The position numbers and the translations under genes were made by a program. Of a stretch of 8,220 bases of DNA, positions 1 to 6,095 are shown in pieces. Origin of the DNA: PVC group bacterium (GTDB lineage: Bacteria; Verrucomicrobiota; Kiritimatiellia; CAIKKV01; PXCX01); contig PWZG01000361.1 in NCBI GenBank assembly GCA_003567575.1, positions 1-8,220 on the forward strand, written 5' to 3'. The stretch's first letter is position 1. Each line of letters starts with the position of its first letter. Below the pieces are notes generated by a model. The model made no database searches and had not been told where the DNA came from. It worked only from the letters and a program-made list of their open reading frames with translations.

Positions 1-57
1 CACAATCTCAGAGAGTTCGAGCGCGTGCCGGGCCTTGATGTCGAAGAATGGGAATAG
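1..57 (+). CDS. C-terminal end of an unidentified protein (5' end outside window)
   Basis: The first reading frame is open from base 1 to a TAG stop at 55-57 and would encode the last 18 residues of a protein, ending in GLDVEEWE. The tail is too short to assign to a family. It lies 82 nt before the start of a uroporphyrinogen-decarboxylase-like gene on the same strand, so the two could once have shared a transcript. The call rests on the open frame, the charged tail typical of a C-terminus, and the properly spaced start of a next gene. A chance open frame of this length is possible. Confidence 0.4.
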   Translation, partial: HNLREFERVPGLDVEEWE

Positions 58-139
58 TTCCGTCCGAACAAAGCGTCGGAGGATATTGCCGCTAGCGCGC
101 CAAATCCTCAACGCTGGCGTTCGGCCCGGAGGACATGAC

Positions 140-215
140 GTGACGAGTTATGAGCGAGTGCGGAGAGCACTGATATTCGAGCGACCTGACCGCATTCCGT
201 TGGCCACGGGACCCC
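140..215 (+). pseudogene. Uroporphyrinogen decarboxylase-like gene, N-terminal fragment only
   Basis: A GTG start at 140 is preceded by GGAGG at 128-132, 7 nt away. It opens a protein beginning VTSYERVRRALIFERPDRIP, which matches the usual N-terminus of uroporphyrinogen-decarboxylase-like proteins (ER.L.AL.FE.PDR.P). This family includes HemE and the many HemE-like or methyltransferase-like paralogues abundant in anaerobes and in PVC-group bacteria. Recognisable similarity ends near codon 25, around base 215. The frame stays open to 709, but its later part has low-complexity, arginine- and proline-rich composition and is antisense to a transposase gene, so it is not the rest of the enzyme. 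A normal family member has roughly 330-400 residues including the (beta/alpha)8 barrel, all of which is missing here. No downstream remnant was recognised before 1530. The gene was probably broken by arrival of the neighbouring mobile DNA; the exact junction, between about 200 and 268, cannot be fixed. Confidence 0.6.
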
Positions 216-268
216 CTCGCAGCCCCGGTCTGGTTCATTCCCGTTCATGGTCTCGTGCGCTATTGGGG

Positions 269-967
269 TCATATCTCAAGACTCAAGATTCGCATTGCGT
301 CTTTGCACACTCTTTCCAGCTTCCTGTTGACTGCGATCTGGCGCTCGAAACGGCACAGCCGATCGCTCACGGCGGCATAATCCTTCCCTCCGAGCGCGTC
401 ATCGATCTCCCGCAGCTTCATCCCGCGGCAACGCCGGGCCAACAACATCACCAACGGCGTCCCCCAGTCGCCTCTACGACGGTAGTTGCGCAACGCCCTC
501 AGCCGACCAGACACCTCCGCGGCCTTAGGCGGTCGCAATCCCAGCGCCTCCGCGCGCTTGCCTTGCTTGCCCAGGCCAAACGCTTGAATGTTGAGCGGGT
601 TCCGGTGAACGTAAAAGCTCAATTCACTGGCCCATGCACCTTCTTCAACCGGCACCGACCGAAACCGCCCCTGCCAGAATGGCCCAGTAGTACCATGACG
701 CGCATTTAACCACGCCGCGTGGCTCAGGTGCAGCCACTGCATGCCGGCGCTGAGATTCGCGTCAGGTGTCTGCACAATTGCATGATAATGTGTGGTCATC
801 AACGCGAATGCGTGAATCATGAAGCGATAGCGCTCATGCGCTTCCCCAAGCAACTCAACGAAGTGCATGCGGTCGCGGTCGTCCAGAAATATCTCACGCC
901 TCTGTGTGCCACGTTGGAATACATGATACCACCCATTGGGAATCAGAATTCTAAGCGCTCTTGCCAT
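269..967 (-). CDS. REP-associated tyrosine transposase (Y1 / HUH family)
   Basis: Predicted single-stranded DNA transposase of the Y1 (IS200/IS605-related, RAYT) type, which nicks and joins DNA through a covalent 5'-phosphotyrosine bond. With ATG at 967 the product has 232 residues. An upstream TTG at 973 is in frame, and neither start has a clear Shine-Dalgarno sequence. The N-terminus (NGWYHVFQRGTQRREIF) is the usual opening of the family. The metal-binding HUH motif is H60-Y61-H62 within LMTTHYHAIVQTP. The conserved FWQGRFRS stretch is at 97-104, and the catalytic tyrosine is probably Y119 in SFYVHRNPL. The C-terminal third (MKLREIDDALGGKDYAAVSDRLCRFER) looks like the helix-turn-helix often found in this group. 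All key residues are present, so the protein may be active. Such genes are normally single-copy chromosomal genes that mobilise short palindromic REP elements rather than themselves. It sits directly downstream of a truncated gene and beside a group II intron-like relic. Confidence 0.88.
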   Translation of the reverse strand: MARALRILIPNGWYHVFQRGTQRREIFLDDRDRMHFVELLGEAHERYRFMIHAFALMTTHYHAIVQTPDANLSAGMQWLHLSHAAWLNARHGTTGPFWQGRFRSVPVEEGAWASELSFYVHRNPLNIQAFGLGKQGKRAEALGLRPPKAAEVSGRLRALRNYRRRGDWGTPLVMLLARRCRGMKLREIDDALGGKDYAAVSDRLCRFERQIAVNRKLERVCKDAMRILSLEI

Positions 968-1033
968 AACCAAAATATTTAGCAGAAAGATATCATGCCG
1001 TCAATCTATTCTTGATTCTTGATTCACCGGGTA

Positions 1034-1071
1034 GCGCAAGCCGCAACGCCTTGCGGTGCCGCGACTTGCGC
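1034..1071 (-). other. Group II intron domain VI-like hairpin
   Basis: The outer stem pairs 1034-1040 with 1065-1071 (GCGCAAG against CTTGCGC, 7 bp). An inner stem pairs 1041-1046 with 1051-1056 (CCGCAA against TTGCGG, 6 bp) around a 4-nt loop. Bases 1057-1064 are unpaired on one side only. On the minus strand it follows the domain V-like hairpin after a short linker, the position of domain VI, which carries the branch-point adenosine. No single bulged A is obvious, so the assignment depends on position. A REP-like palindrome associated with the neighbouring transposase is an alternative. Confidence 0.4.
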
Positions 1072-1078
1072 CCCAACA

Positions 1079-1111
1079 GAGCCGGACGTGCGGAACTACC
1101 GCATCCGGTTC
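1079..1111 (-). ncRNA. Group II intron domain V-like hairpin
   Basis: On the minus strand the sequence begins GAACCGGATGCGG and ends CCGCACGTCCGGCTC. It folds into an 8-bp lower stem, a 2-nt CG bulge on the 3' side, a 5-bp upper stem and a short loop. This is the compact shape of domain V, the catalytic core hairpin of group II introns, including the side on which the bulge lies. The canonical lower stem starts GAGC with a G-U wobble. Here the third position is A facing C, which could reflect decay or a class-specific variant. The bulge position supports the minus-strand reading. Confidence 0.5.
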
Positions 1112-1421
1112 CTCAAGAAATGGATTCGCTATGCCGATATACTATTCACGCCTGTTCTGTTGTCTCAGTTTCCTGGGCGCTTTTGTCCCAACGGTGTTTC
1201 ACAGACGTGAGTCCATTCCCCGATGCGTTTCTTTCCTACTGACCGGCTCCAGTCGGTACGGTTCGCCGCCCTTCAAACGGTACTACTGGCGCACTACGAC
1301 TTCCGGCAGCCCGTCCCTCACGCTTCGTTTGTCACTTCACGCTCGGTTATCCGGTTGATCGTCTCTGTTCGCTCACGCTAACTGCTACCACGCTAACTGG
1401 CTGATCAATAATTGTCCGCTA

Positions 1422-1450
1422 TTGGCATCCTGTTTAATCTATGGTATAAG
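1422..1450 (+). promoter_or_regulatory. Candidate sigma70-type promoter of the rubrerythrin gene
   Basis: TTGGCA at 1422-1427 and TATAAG at 1445-1450 are separated by exactly 17 nt. This predicts a transcript start near 1457 and a leader of about 70 nt before the rubrerythrin ATG at 1530. The surrounding stretch (1401-1470) is more A+T-rich than its flanks. No OxyR- or PerR-type operator was recognised. Confidence 0.45.
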
Positions 1451-1529
1451 TTGATATTTATGGCACGCATTCAGGTATGCGGGCGTCAGGCAGACTGGAA
1501 TTGACAGAGAACATCATAAGGAGTCGATC

Positions 1530-2105
1530 ATGGAATTCAAAGGCAGTCGCACGGAACAAGCGGTATTAACGGCATTTGCCGGAGAATCGCAGGCGCGCAA
1601 CCGGTACACGTTTGCAGCAAGCGTTGCGAAAAAGGAAGGTTACGAGCAGATCTCCGCATTATTCAGCGAGACGGCGGACAACGAAAAGGAACACGCCAAA
1701 TTGTTTTTCAATCTGTTGCAAGACGGTTCGGCGACCATCACCGCCGAATATCCTTGCGGGCCGGTGGGCAATACCGAGGCCAATCTGCTGGCGGCCGCCG
1801 AAGGCGAAGCCGAGGAATGGGGCCGTTTGTATCCCGACGCCGCCAAGATCGCCGACGAGGAAGGTTTCCCCAAGATCGCCACCACGTTCAGGAACATTAT
1901 GGGCGTCGAAAAGTATCATGAACGGCGCTACCGTAAATTGCTGGAAAATGTTCGCAATAACACAGTGTTCAAGAAACCGGCGCCGACGGCCTGGAAATGC
2001 CGCAACTGCGGCGCGGTGTTTGAAAACATTGATTCTGCCCCGAAAACGTGTCCCGTTTGCGTCCATCCGCAAGCTCACTTCGAACCGTGGGTCGAAAGTT
2101 ACTGA
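1530..2105 (+). CDS. Rubrerythrin
   Basis: Non-haem di-iron peroxidase with a C-terminal rubredoxin-like domain, which reduces hydrogen peroxide in the cytoplasm of anaerobic and microaerophilic bacteria with electrons supplied through rubredoxin. The 191-residue length is normal for the family. The start is ATG with AAGGAG 6 nt upstream (1518-1523). The four-helix ferritin-like domain (about 1-145) keeps the iron ligand pattern: E19 in FAGESQARNRY, E52xxH55 in DNEKEHAK, E93xxE96 in the third helix, and E127xxH130 in the fourth. The rubredoxin-like domain (about 154-186) has C157xxC160 and C174xxC177, with the typical HPQAHFE ending that completes the iron-sulfur-cysteine site. All expected ligands are present, so the enzyme should be functional. 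It is followed after 20 nt by the glycosidase-like gene on the same strand, with no terminator between them. Its presence suggests an anaerobic host. Confidence 0.95.
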   Translation: MEFKGSRTEQAVLTAFAGESQARNRYTFAASVAKKEGYEQISALFSETADNEKEHAKLFFNLLQDGSATITAEYPCGPVGNTEANLLAAAEGEAEEWGRLYPDAAKIADEEGFPKIATTFRNIMGVEKYHERRYRKLLENVRNNTVFKKPAPTAWKCRNCGAVFENIDSAPKTCPVCVHPQAHFEPWVESY

Positions 2106-2125
2106 TTTGCATGGAGCATCATATT

Positions 2126-3583
2126 ATGAATCCCATCGTAATCGGTTCGCGCAGAGAATTGTTCTGGGACAGTCATCTGCTTGAAACATCGCGCACGTCG
2201 GCGGAACTGAAAGTGCAATCACCGCGCATTGAAGAGATTGTTCTCTTGCACGATGCTCCCTGGGAGGGCGACGGTTGCAACGCGCACTCGATCATCAGGG
2301 ACGGCGACTTGTACCGCATGTATTATCTTGCGTGGAAAATGCTTGACGCGGATATAACACGACATTCCACACGCGAAACGGTCGTTTGTTATGCGGAGAG
2401 CAAGGACGGGTTCAGGTGGGAAAAACCCGCACTTGGCATTTGTGAATTCGAGGGATCGCGCGACAACAACATCATTCTCGACGGCAACAACTGTGATCAG
2501 CGCGATATGCCCTATGTTTTTATGGATGAGAACCCCGCCTGTCCCGCCGACGAGAAGTTTAAAATTATCCGTAAAGACCAGAAAGGCTGTCTTTGCTGCT
2601 ACCTTAGCGAGGACGGCATTGGTTTTCGCAAAGGCTGGAGCATGACGGACCAGGGGAAGTTCGACACCCAGAACATCGCGATGTGGGTGCCGGAAATCAA
2701 TGCCTACATGGCATACATTCGCGATTTACATGACCGGCCGAGTCTCTACGGGAAATCGCGGGTACGCGATATCCGTTGGACGACGTCGCCCGATTTCAAA
2801 TCGTGGACGACGCCCCAACTGCTTGACTTCGACGGCGGCGAGGATTATCCGCTTTACGTCAATGCCGTACAAAGATATTACCGGGCGCCCCACCAATTCG
2901 TCGGATTCCCGTCGCGTTATGTGGAACGCAAGGATTGGACGGCGAACTACGACCAGTTGGCCGGCGCCGAGTTACGCCGTAAAATCGCCGGCATACATCC
3001 GCGCTACGGACTATCGACCACCGATTGTGTCTTCATGACATCCCGTGACGGCAAACGGTGGCATCGTTTTGACGAAGCGTTTATACGGCCGGGCATCGAG
3101 CGCGTCAACAACTGGGTTTACGGTGACTGTTTCCCAGCGCCGGCCATGATCGAAACGCCCAGTCCGCTCGAGCATGCGCCAAACGAGTTGTCCCTGTACT
3201 GCTATGAAAATCACTGGCGCATGATCCCGGCGGCATTACGTCGGTACAGTATCCGTATCGACGGGTTCGCCTCCATGCACGCCGGCTATGCGGAAAAAAG
3301 GGTGGTTACACGGCCCTTTGTTTTCCACGGCAATGCGCTGGAAATAAATGTTGCTACGTCAGCGCGAGGTTCCGTACACATCGCTCTTCACGGCCCGGAT
3401 ACGGTGCTGCATTCCTGTGAAATATTCGGCGATACACTTTCGAGGATCGTACCTTTCGACGGCGATGTTGCCACGCTGTCGGGCCACGAAGTGGTCATGG
3501 AAATAGCCATGCGCGATGCGGATCTTTATTCATTCCGGTTTACCGGGCATGAGACTCCAGACTACAGACCGCAGGGTCACTAA
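2126..3583 (+). CDS. Glycosidase-like five-bladed beta-propeller protein with C-terminal beta-sandwich (GH32/GH43-like)
   Basis: A 485-residue protein related to the arabinanase/levansucrase/invertase superfamily; its substrate is unknown. The opening ELFWDSHLLE and then DAPWEGDGCNAHSIIRDG (about 43-60) with YRMYYLAW match a large group of PVC-bacterial proteins usually called hypothetical or glycosyl-hydrolase-like. Blade repeats with S-x-DG-x-x-W character recur: YAESKDGFRWEKP near 89-101, YLSEDGIGFRKG, TTSPDFKSWTTP and MTSRDGKRWHRF. The last roughly 110 residues, from RRYSIRIDGFASMHAG to DADLYSFRF, resemble the GH32-type C-terminal sandwich. There is no signal peptide, which suggests a cytoplasmic enzyme acting on imported sugars. 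ATG at 2126 was chosen because GGAG lies 9 nt upstream. In-frame upstream starts at 2111 and 2048 lack such a site, and the one at 2048 lies inside rubrerythrin. Catalytic acids cannot be assigned by eye, so enzymatic activity is inferred from fold resemblance. Confidence 0.75.
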   Translation: MNPIVIGSRRELFWDSHLLETSRTSAELKVQSPRIEEIVLLHDAPWEGDGCNAHSIIRDGDLYRMYYLAWKMLDADITRHSTRETVVCYAESKDGFRWEKPALGICEFEGSRDNNIILDGNNCDQRDMPYVFMDENPACPADEKFKIIRKDQKGCLCCYLSEDGIGFRKGWSMTDQGKFDTQNIAMWVPEINAYMAYIRDLHDRPSLYGKSRVRDIRWTTSPDFKSWTTPQLLDFDGGEDYPLYVNAVQRYYRAPHQFVGFPSRYVERKDWTANYDQLAGAELRRKIAGIHPRYGLSTTDCVFMTSRDGKRWHRFDEAFIRPGIERVNNWVYGDCFPAPAMIETPSPLEHAPNELSLYCYENHWRMIPAALRRYSIRIDGFASMHAGYAEKRVVTRPFVFHGNALEINVATSARGSVHIALHGPDTVLHSCEIFGDTLSRIVPFDGDVATLSGHEVVMEIAMRDADLYSFRFTGHETPDYRPQGH

Positions 3584-3604
3584 TGGCTTCGCCAACCCTC
3601 ACCC

Positions 3605-3661
3605 CCTGCCTGCGCCAAGCGTGGCGCGGCAGGCAGGCGGCCCTCTCCCAGAGGGAGAGGG
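3605..3661. repeat. Twin G+C-rich palindromes (REP-like) between convergent genes, possible bidirectional terminator
   Basis: Two adjacent inverted repeats fill this short intergenic stretch. The first pairs 3605-3612 with 3630-3637 (CCTGCCTG against CAGGCAGG) and continues with 3613-3616 against 3623-3626, leaving a 3-nt bulge. The second is a perfect 9-bp stem, 3641-3649 (CCCTCTCCC) with 3653-3661, around a 3-nt loop. They lie between the stop of the glycosidase-like gene (3583) and the stop of xseB (3727), so transcription converges on them. There is no T-tract on either side as in a strong intrinsic terminator. The palindromic pair in an intergenic site is typical of dispersed REP elements, which REP-associated transposases such as the one at 269-967 can mobilise. 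Confidence 0.6.
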
Positions 3662-3726
3662 AGATCACGCGAGGGAACGGCTAACGGTTTTCTTGTTTTT
3701 CATGCCGGTTTCGTGAGTTTAAGGCA

Positions 3727-4083
3727 CTAAAACGGCAATTCGCCCTCATCGCCGGCGGGTGGCGTCTTTTTGCGGTCGTCATCATTGCCGGCGGCCGATG
3801 CGCCGTCATCTTTTGCAACCGACTCGTCAAACGGTTCAAGTGTCACGTCATCGTCTTTTTTCACCAGCATTTCGATACGGCGTTCGACTTCATTTAGTTT
3901 GGCCGCGCAGAACTTCAGGTGTTGCCGACCTTCCTCGAAGCGCGAAATCATGGTCTCGAGTTCCAGATCGCCGTCTTCCATTTCACTGACAATCGCTTCC
4001 AATCGTTCCAGTGCCTGTTCGAAACGCAATTCGGGTTGCGACGCCGGGTCAGCGGTTTGTTTCGTTTTTTTCGTGGTTGTCAA
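3727..4083 (-). CDS. xseB: Exonuclease VII small subunit
   Basis: Small, mostly helical subunit of exonuclease VII, which digests single-stranded DNA from both ends with the large subunit and acts in repair and in removing displaced strands. The 118-residue product contains the family core FEQALERLEAIVSEMEDGDL followed by LETMISRFEEGRQHL and a predicted coiled coil through about residue 75. Typical XseB proteins are about 60-90 residues. Here there is an extra N-terminal lysine- and threonine-rich stretch and a long acidic, low-complexity C-terminal tail of about 40 residues ending in DEGELPF. The start is a TTG at 4083, chosen for its strong GGAGG at 4093-4097, 9 nt away. The gene overlaps the end of xseA by 35 bp, which implies translational coupling. 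Confidence 0.9.
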   Translation of the reverse strand: MTTTKKTKQTADPASQPELRFEQALERLEAIVSEMEDGDLELETMISRFEEGRQHLKFCAAKLNEVERRIEMLVKKDDDVTLEPFDESVAKDDGASAAGNDDDRKKTPPAGDEGELPF

Positions 4084-5386
4084 TAGTCGTTACCTCCGCT
4101 TCAAAAGCGCCTTGAGCCAGCCGGGTACGCACCAGCCGGCCGGGCTGTAAATTATCCGTCGACCGCAGAATACGGTTTTGCGTATCCGTTGTCAAACTGT
4201 AACCGCGACGCAATACGGCCATCGGATCATAGGCCAGCAAACGGGCGCGTCCGGTTTCCAAACGTTGTCGCCGGTCGCGCATTCGCTTTTCGATTGCGTA
4301 AGATAAACTTGCCGCTGCGTCATCCAGTCGCTGCGCCTTCTGTGACACGGCGCGTTCCACCCCGTGATCCAGACGCAGCCGGGCATGCGACAGCCGGTTG
4401 CGACCGGTCTCCAAGCGCCGCCTGGGATCCTGGACAGCCAAGCGTTCACGGATACGCAACATCCGGTTATGCGCCTGCAAAGCTGCCTCGCGCAAGGAAC
4501 GGATCAGCCGTTGCGCCATCGTATCCAGTGTTTCCGTCAACGCGTCCTTGCGAGCCACCACCAGTTCGGCGGCCGCGGACGGTGTCGGCGCGCGTACATC
4601 GGCCACGAAATCACTGATCGTGATATCCACCTCATGGCCGACGGCCGAAATCACCGGGATACGCGATCGCGCGATAGCGCGTGCCACCGTCTCTTCGTTG
4701 AACGGCTGCAAATCTTCCACGCTGCCGCCGCCGCGTCCGACAATCAAAGCCTCGACACCGGGCAATGCGTTCAGGTTATCGATTGCGTCGGCAATCCGTT
4801 GCGCGGCCCCCTCCCCCTGCACGGGAACCGGCGCCAGCGTCACGCGAATATTGGGGAACCGTCGTGTCAATACGTTTAGTATATCGCGAATCGCGGCGCC
4901 GGTCGGCGACGTGACCACTCCTACATGCCGCACCAGCAAGGGCAAAGGTTTTTTACGTTCCGATTCGAAGAGGCCTTCTCCTTGCAACTTCTTTTTAAGA
5001 GCCTCGAATGCCGCCCGCAAGACGCCGACACCGCTGTCCTCGATGCGCCGCACAATAATCTGGTATCGGCCGGCCCGTTCATAGACGGTTAACGAACCGA
5101 AAATGCGTACCTGCATCCCTTCGCGCAATGGTGTATTAACGGTCTGCGCTTCGCGCCGGAACAATACGGCGCCAAGCTGCGAAGACGCGTCCTTGAGCGT
5201 AAAATACACGTGACCGGAGGCTGGTCGCGACAGGTTGGAAATTTCGCCCTCGACCCAGACCGCGCCGACATCTTCTTCGATGACGGCGCGGATCCGCCGC
5301 GTCAGATCGCTGACCGTATAGACGGTACGCGACGGTTCGGAGATGCCGCCGTCAATCAGGTTTTTCTCGCTGGGAAACGGTTTCAT
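4049..5386 (-). CDS. xseA: Exonuclease VII large subunit
   Basis: Catalytic subunit of exonuclease VII, a metal-independent nuclease that degrades single-stranded DNA to oligonucleotides. With ATG at 5386 the product has 445 residues, close to E. coli XseA. An in-frame TTG at 5452 would add 22 residues with no similarity to the family and no ribosome binding site. The chosen ATG has only a GAGG at a long 12-nt distance. The N-terminal OB-fold DNA-binding domain starts at TVYTVSDLTRRIRAVIEED (about 21-39) and runs to about residue 115. The catalytic domain carries VVTSPTGAAIRDIL (157-170), GRGGGSVEDLQPFNEE (217-232) and AVGHEVDITISDFVADVRAPTPSAAAE (248-274). D168, R218, H251 and D254 all align at a constant offset of 13 with the essential E. 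coli residues D155, R205, H238 and D241. A long arginine-rich coiled coil follows, then the conserved DPMAVLRRGYSLT near the C-terminus. It is co-transcribed with xseB. Confidence 0.95.
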   Translation of the reverse strand: MKPFPSEKNLIDGGISEPSRTVYTVSDLTRRIRAVIEEDVGAVWVEGEISNLSRPASGHVYFTLKDASSQLGAVLFRREAQTVNTPLREGMQVRIFGSLTVYERAGRYQIIVRRIEDSGVGVLRAAFEALKKKLQGEGLFESERKKPLPLLVRHVGVVTSPTGAAIRDILNVLTRRFPNIRVTLAPVPVQGEGAAQRIADAIDNLNALPGVEALIVGRGGGSVEDLQPFNEETVARAIARSRIPVISAVGHEVDITISDFVADVRAPTPSAAAELVVARKDALTETLDTMAQRLIRSLREAALQAHNRMLRIRERLAVQDPRRRLETGRNRLSHARLRLDHGVERAVSQKAQRLDDAAASLSYAIEKRMRDRRQRLETGRARLLAYDPMAVLRRGYSLTTDTQNRILRSTDNLQPGRLVRTRLAQGAFEAEVTTIDNHEKNETNR

Positions 5387-5489
5387 GGGGTACGATAACC
5401 TCGGTAAAACGGGATCAAGCGGATGATCGTCAGCCAGCCCGGTCGGTTCCAAGGGTAAGCTTAGCTTCGCTTGGTTGCTTCAAGAAGAG

Positions 5490-5518
5490 ATAATATCAGG
5501 CTATAAGCTATAATGCAA
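5490..5518 (-). promoter_or_regulatory. Candidate sigma70-type promoter of xseA-xseB
   Basis: On the minus strand TTGCAT (5513-5518) and TATTAT (5490-5495) are separated by 17 nt. This predicts a transcript start near 5483 and a leader of about 97 nt before the xseA ATG at 5386. The match to the consensus is good and lies in an A+T-rich patch. The predicted leader contains the upstream in-frame TTG considered and rejected as an alternative xseA start. Confidence 0.5.
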
Positions 5519-5536
5519 ATCGGGGAAAAAGAGTAA

Positions 5537-5562
5537 GTGGATGGAGTAGGTGGATGGAGTAG
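5537..5562 (+). repeat. Tandem duplication of a 13-bp unit
   Basis: GTGGATGGAGTAG occurs twice head to tail, at 5537-5549 and 5550-5562, with no mismatch. Two copies suggest replication slippage or a trace of a larger variable repeat. No function is implied. Confidence 0.85.
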
Positions 5563-5640
5563 GCGTGAATGGCAAGGAGACTGAACACCCAATATCCAAC
5601 ACGGAATGTCCAAGTAAGACAACGGAATGAATCGATGGGG

Positions 5641-5697
5641 TTGACGTCAAAGGTGACGGTATAGTTAGAATCGGAACTAACTCCGACGTTACCTTTG
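5641..5697. repeat. Palindrome plus long imperfect hairpin in the spacer
   Basis: TTGACGTCAA at 5641-5650 is a perfect 10-bp palindrome. Overlapping it, 5648-5658 (CAAAGGTGACG) pairs with 5687-5697 (CGTTACCTTTG) over 11 bp with a single G-T wobble. An inner 6-bp stem pairs 5663-5668 (AGTTAG) with 5677-5682 (CTAACT). The two helices make a hairpin of about 50 nt. There is no T-tract for termination. It could be a structured RNA, an operator, a miniature inverted-repeat element or a REP-type relic. Confidence 0.6.
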
Positions 5698-6095
5698 CCG
5701 GGAACTGCTCCGATAGGGCGCTTCCGGGTTTGTGTGGGGATTTGATTTGTCTATTGAGGAACGCGCCTTGTTTAATAGCGGAGCGGGATCGCCTAAGCTG
5801 GTCGACGAAGTGTAATCGACTACGTGCGGGCGACTATGTGTGTCGAGTAAGGGTGGCGGTTAAGTGTGTACATCCAAAATGAGCCTTGCTGGACAAACCC
5901 AAAAGCGTCTTGCATTATCGCTTTGGCGATGATATCCTTTTTCATCTGAATTGCGTGCCTAATATTGAGCCGCTTCACTCTGGCAGGCGCATCGTCAAGC
6001 GGGGCAATGCGCAGGATGCCTTGTCCTGCAATGGGAGTCAGGTAATTCCCGTGACGATATATGTTCGTAACTCAACGGATCAGGTTAGGACAATA

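Larger units (their letters stand above)
1027..1375 (-). mobile_element. Group II intron remnant, 3' part without reverse transcriptase (domains V and VI-like)
   Basis: Read on the minus strand, this 350-nt stretch has no credible protein but ends with two RNA-like hairpins in the order expected of a group II intron. The first is a 33-nt domain V-like hairpin, followed 7 nt later by a longer domain VI-like stem and a CUACCC-type tail. The rest (about 1112-1375) is rich in short complementary blocks and may be the remainder of domains I-IV, but individual domains cannot be assigned. No reverse transcriptase or maturase motif (such as YADD) is seen in any frame, so the element would be immobile by itself. 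The limits are approximate: the 3' end is put near 1027-1030 from the tail, and the 5' end near 1375 is where the structured composition fades. Open plus-strand frames here (for example 1056-1358) are treated as spurious. A structured repeat of another kind is the main alternative. Confidence 0.5.
5519..6095. other. Long spacer without a convincing gene
   Basis: Nearly 580 bases separate the divergent xseA promoter and the outer-membrane protein gene. The first half (5519-5880) is broken by stops in all frames and holds a 13-bp tandem duplication, a short low-complexity stretch with CCAATATCCAACA near 5590, a perfect palindrome and a large hairpin. The second half (about 5820-6095) is open on both strands: plus strand in frame with the downstream gene, and minus strand from 6071 to a stop at 5820. 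Neither frame has a supported start or a recognised family. A weak promoter-like pair, TTGCAT at 5910-5915 and TATCCT at 5933-5938 with 17-nt spacing, could serve the downstream gene. Confidence 0.5.

Noticed and set aside
35..709. Long plus-strand open frame of 224 codons
   Set aside because: Only the segment from GTG 140 to about 215 resembles a protein family. The rest is antisense to the transposase and has shadow-frame composition.
1056..1358. Plus-strand open frame in the intron-like region
   Set aside because: It lies over RNA-like hairpins, has no ribosome binding site and resembles the spurious products often predicted on structured RNA elements.
4189..5084. Several plus-strand open frames opposite xseA
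   Set aside because: xseA is unmistakable on the other strand, with all catalytic residues; these are antisense shadows with arginine- and proline-rich composition.
5387..5452. TTG start for a longer xseA product
   Set aside because: The extra 22 residues match nothing in the family and no Shine-Dalgarno sequence precedes the TTG.
5886..6095. N-terminal extension of the outer-membrane protein
   Set aside because: The in-frame extension would bury the signal peptide at residue 71. The ATG at 6096 has a ribosome binding site and begins directly with the signal sequence.
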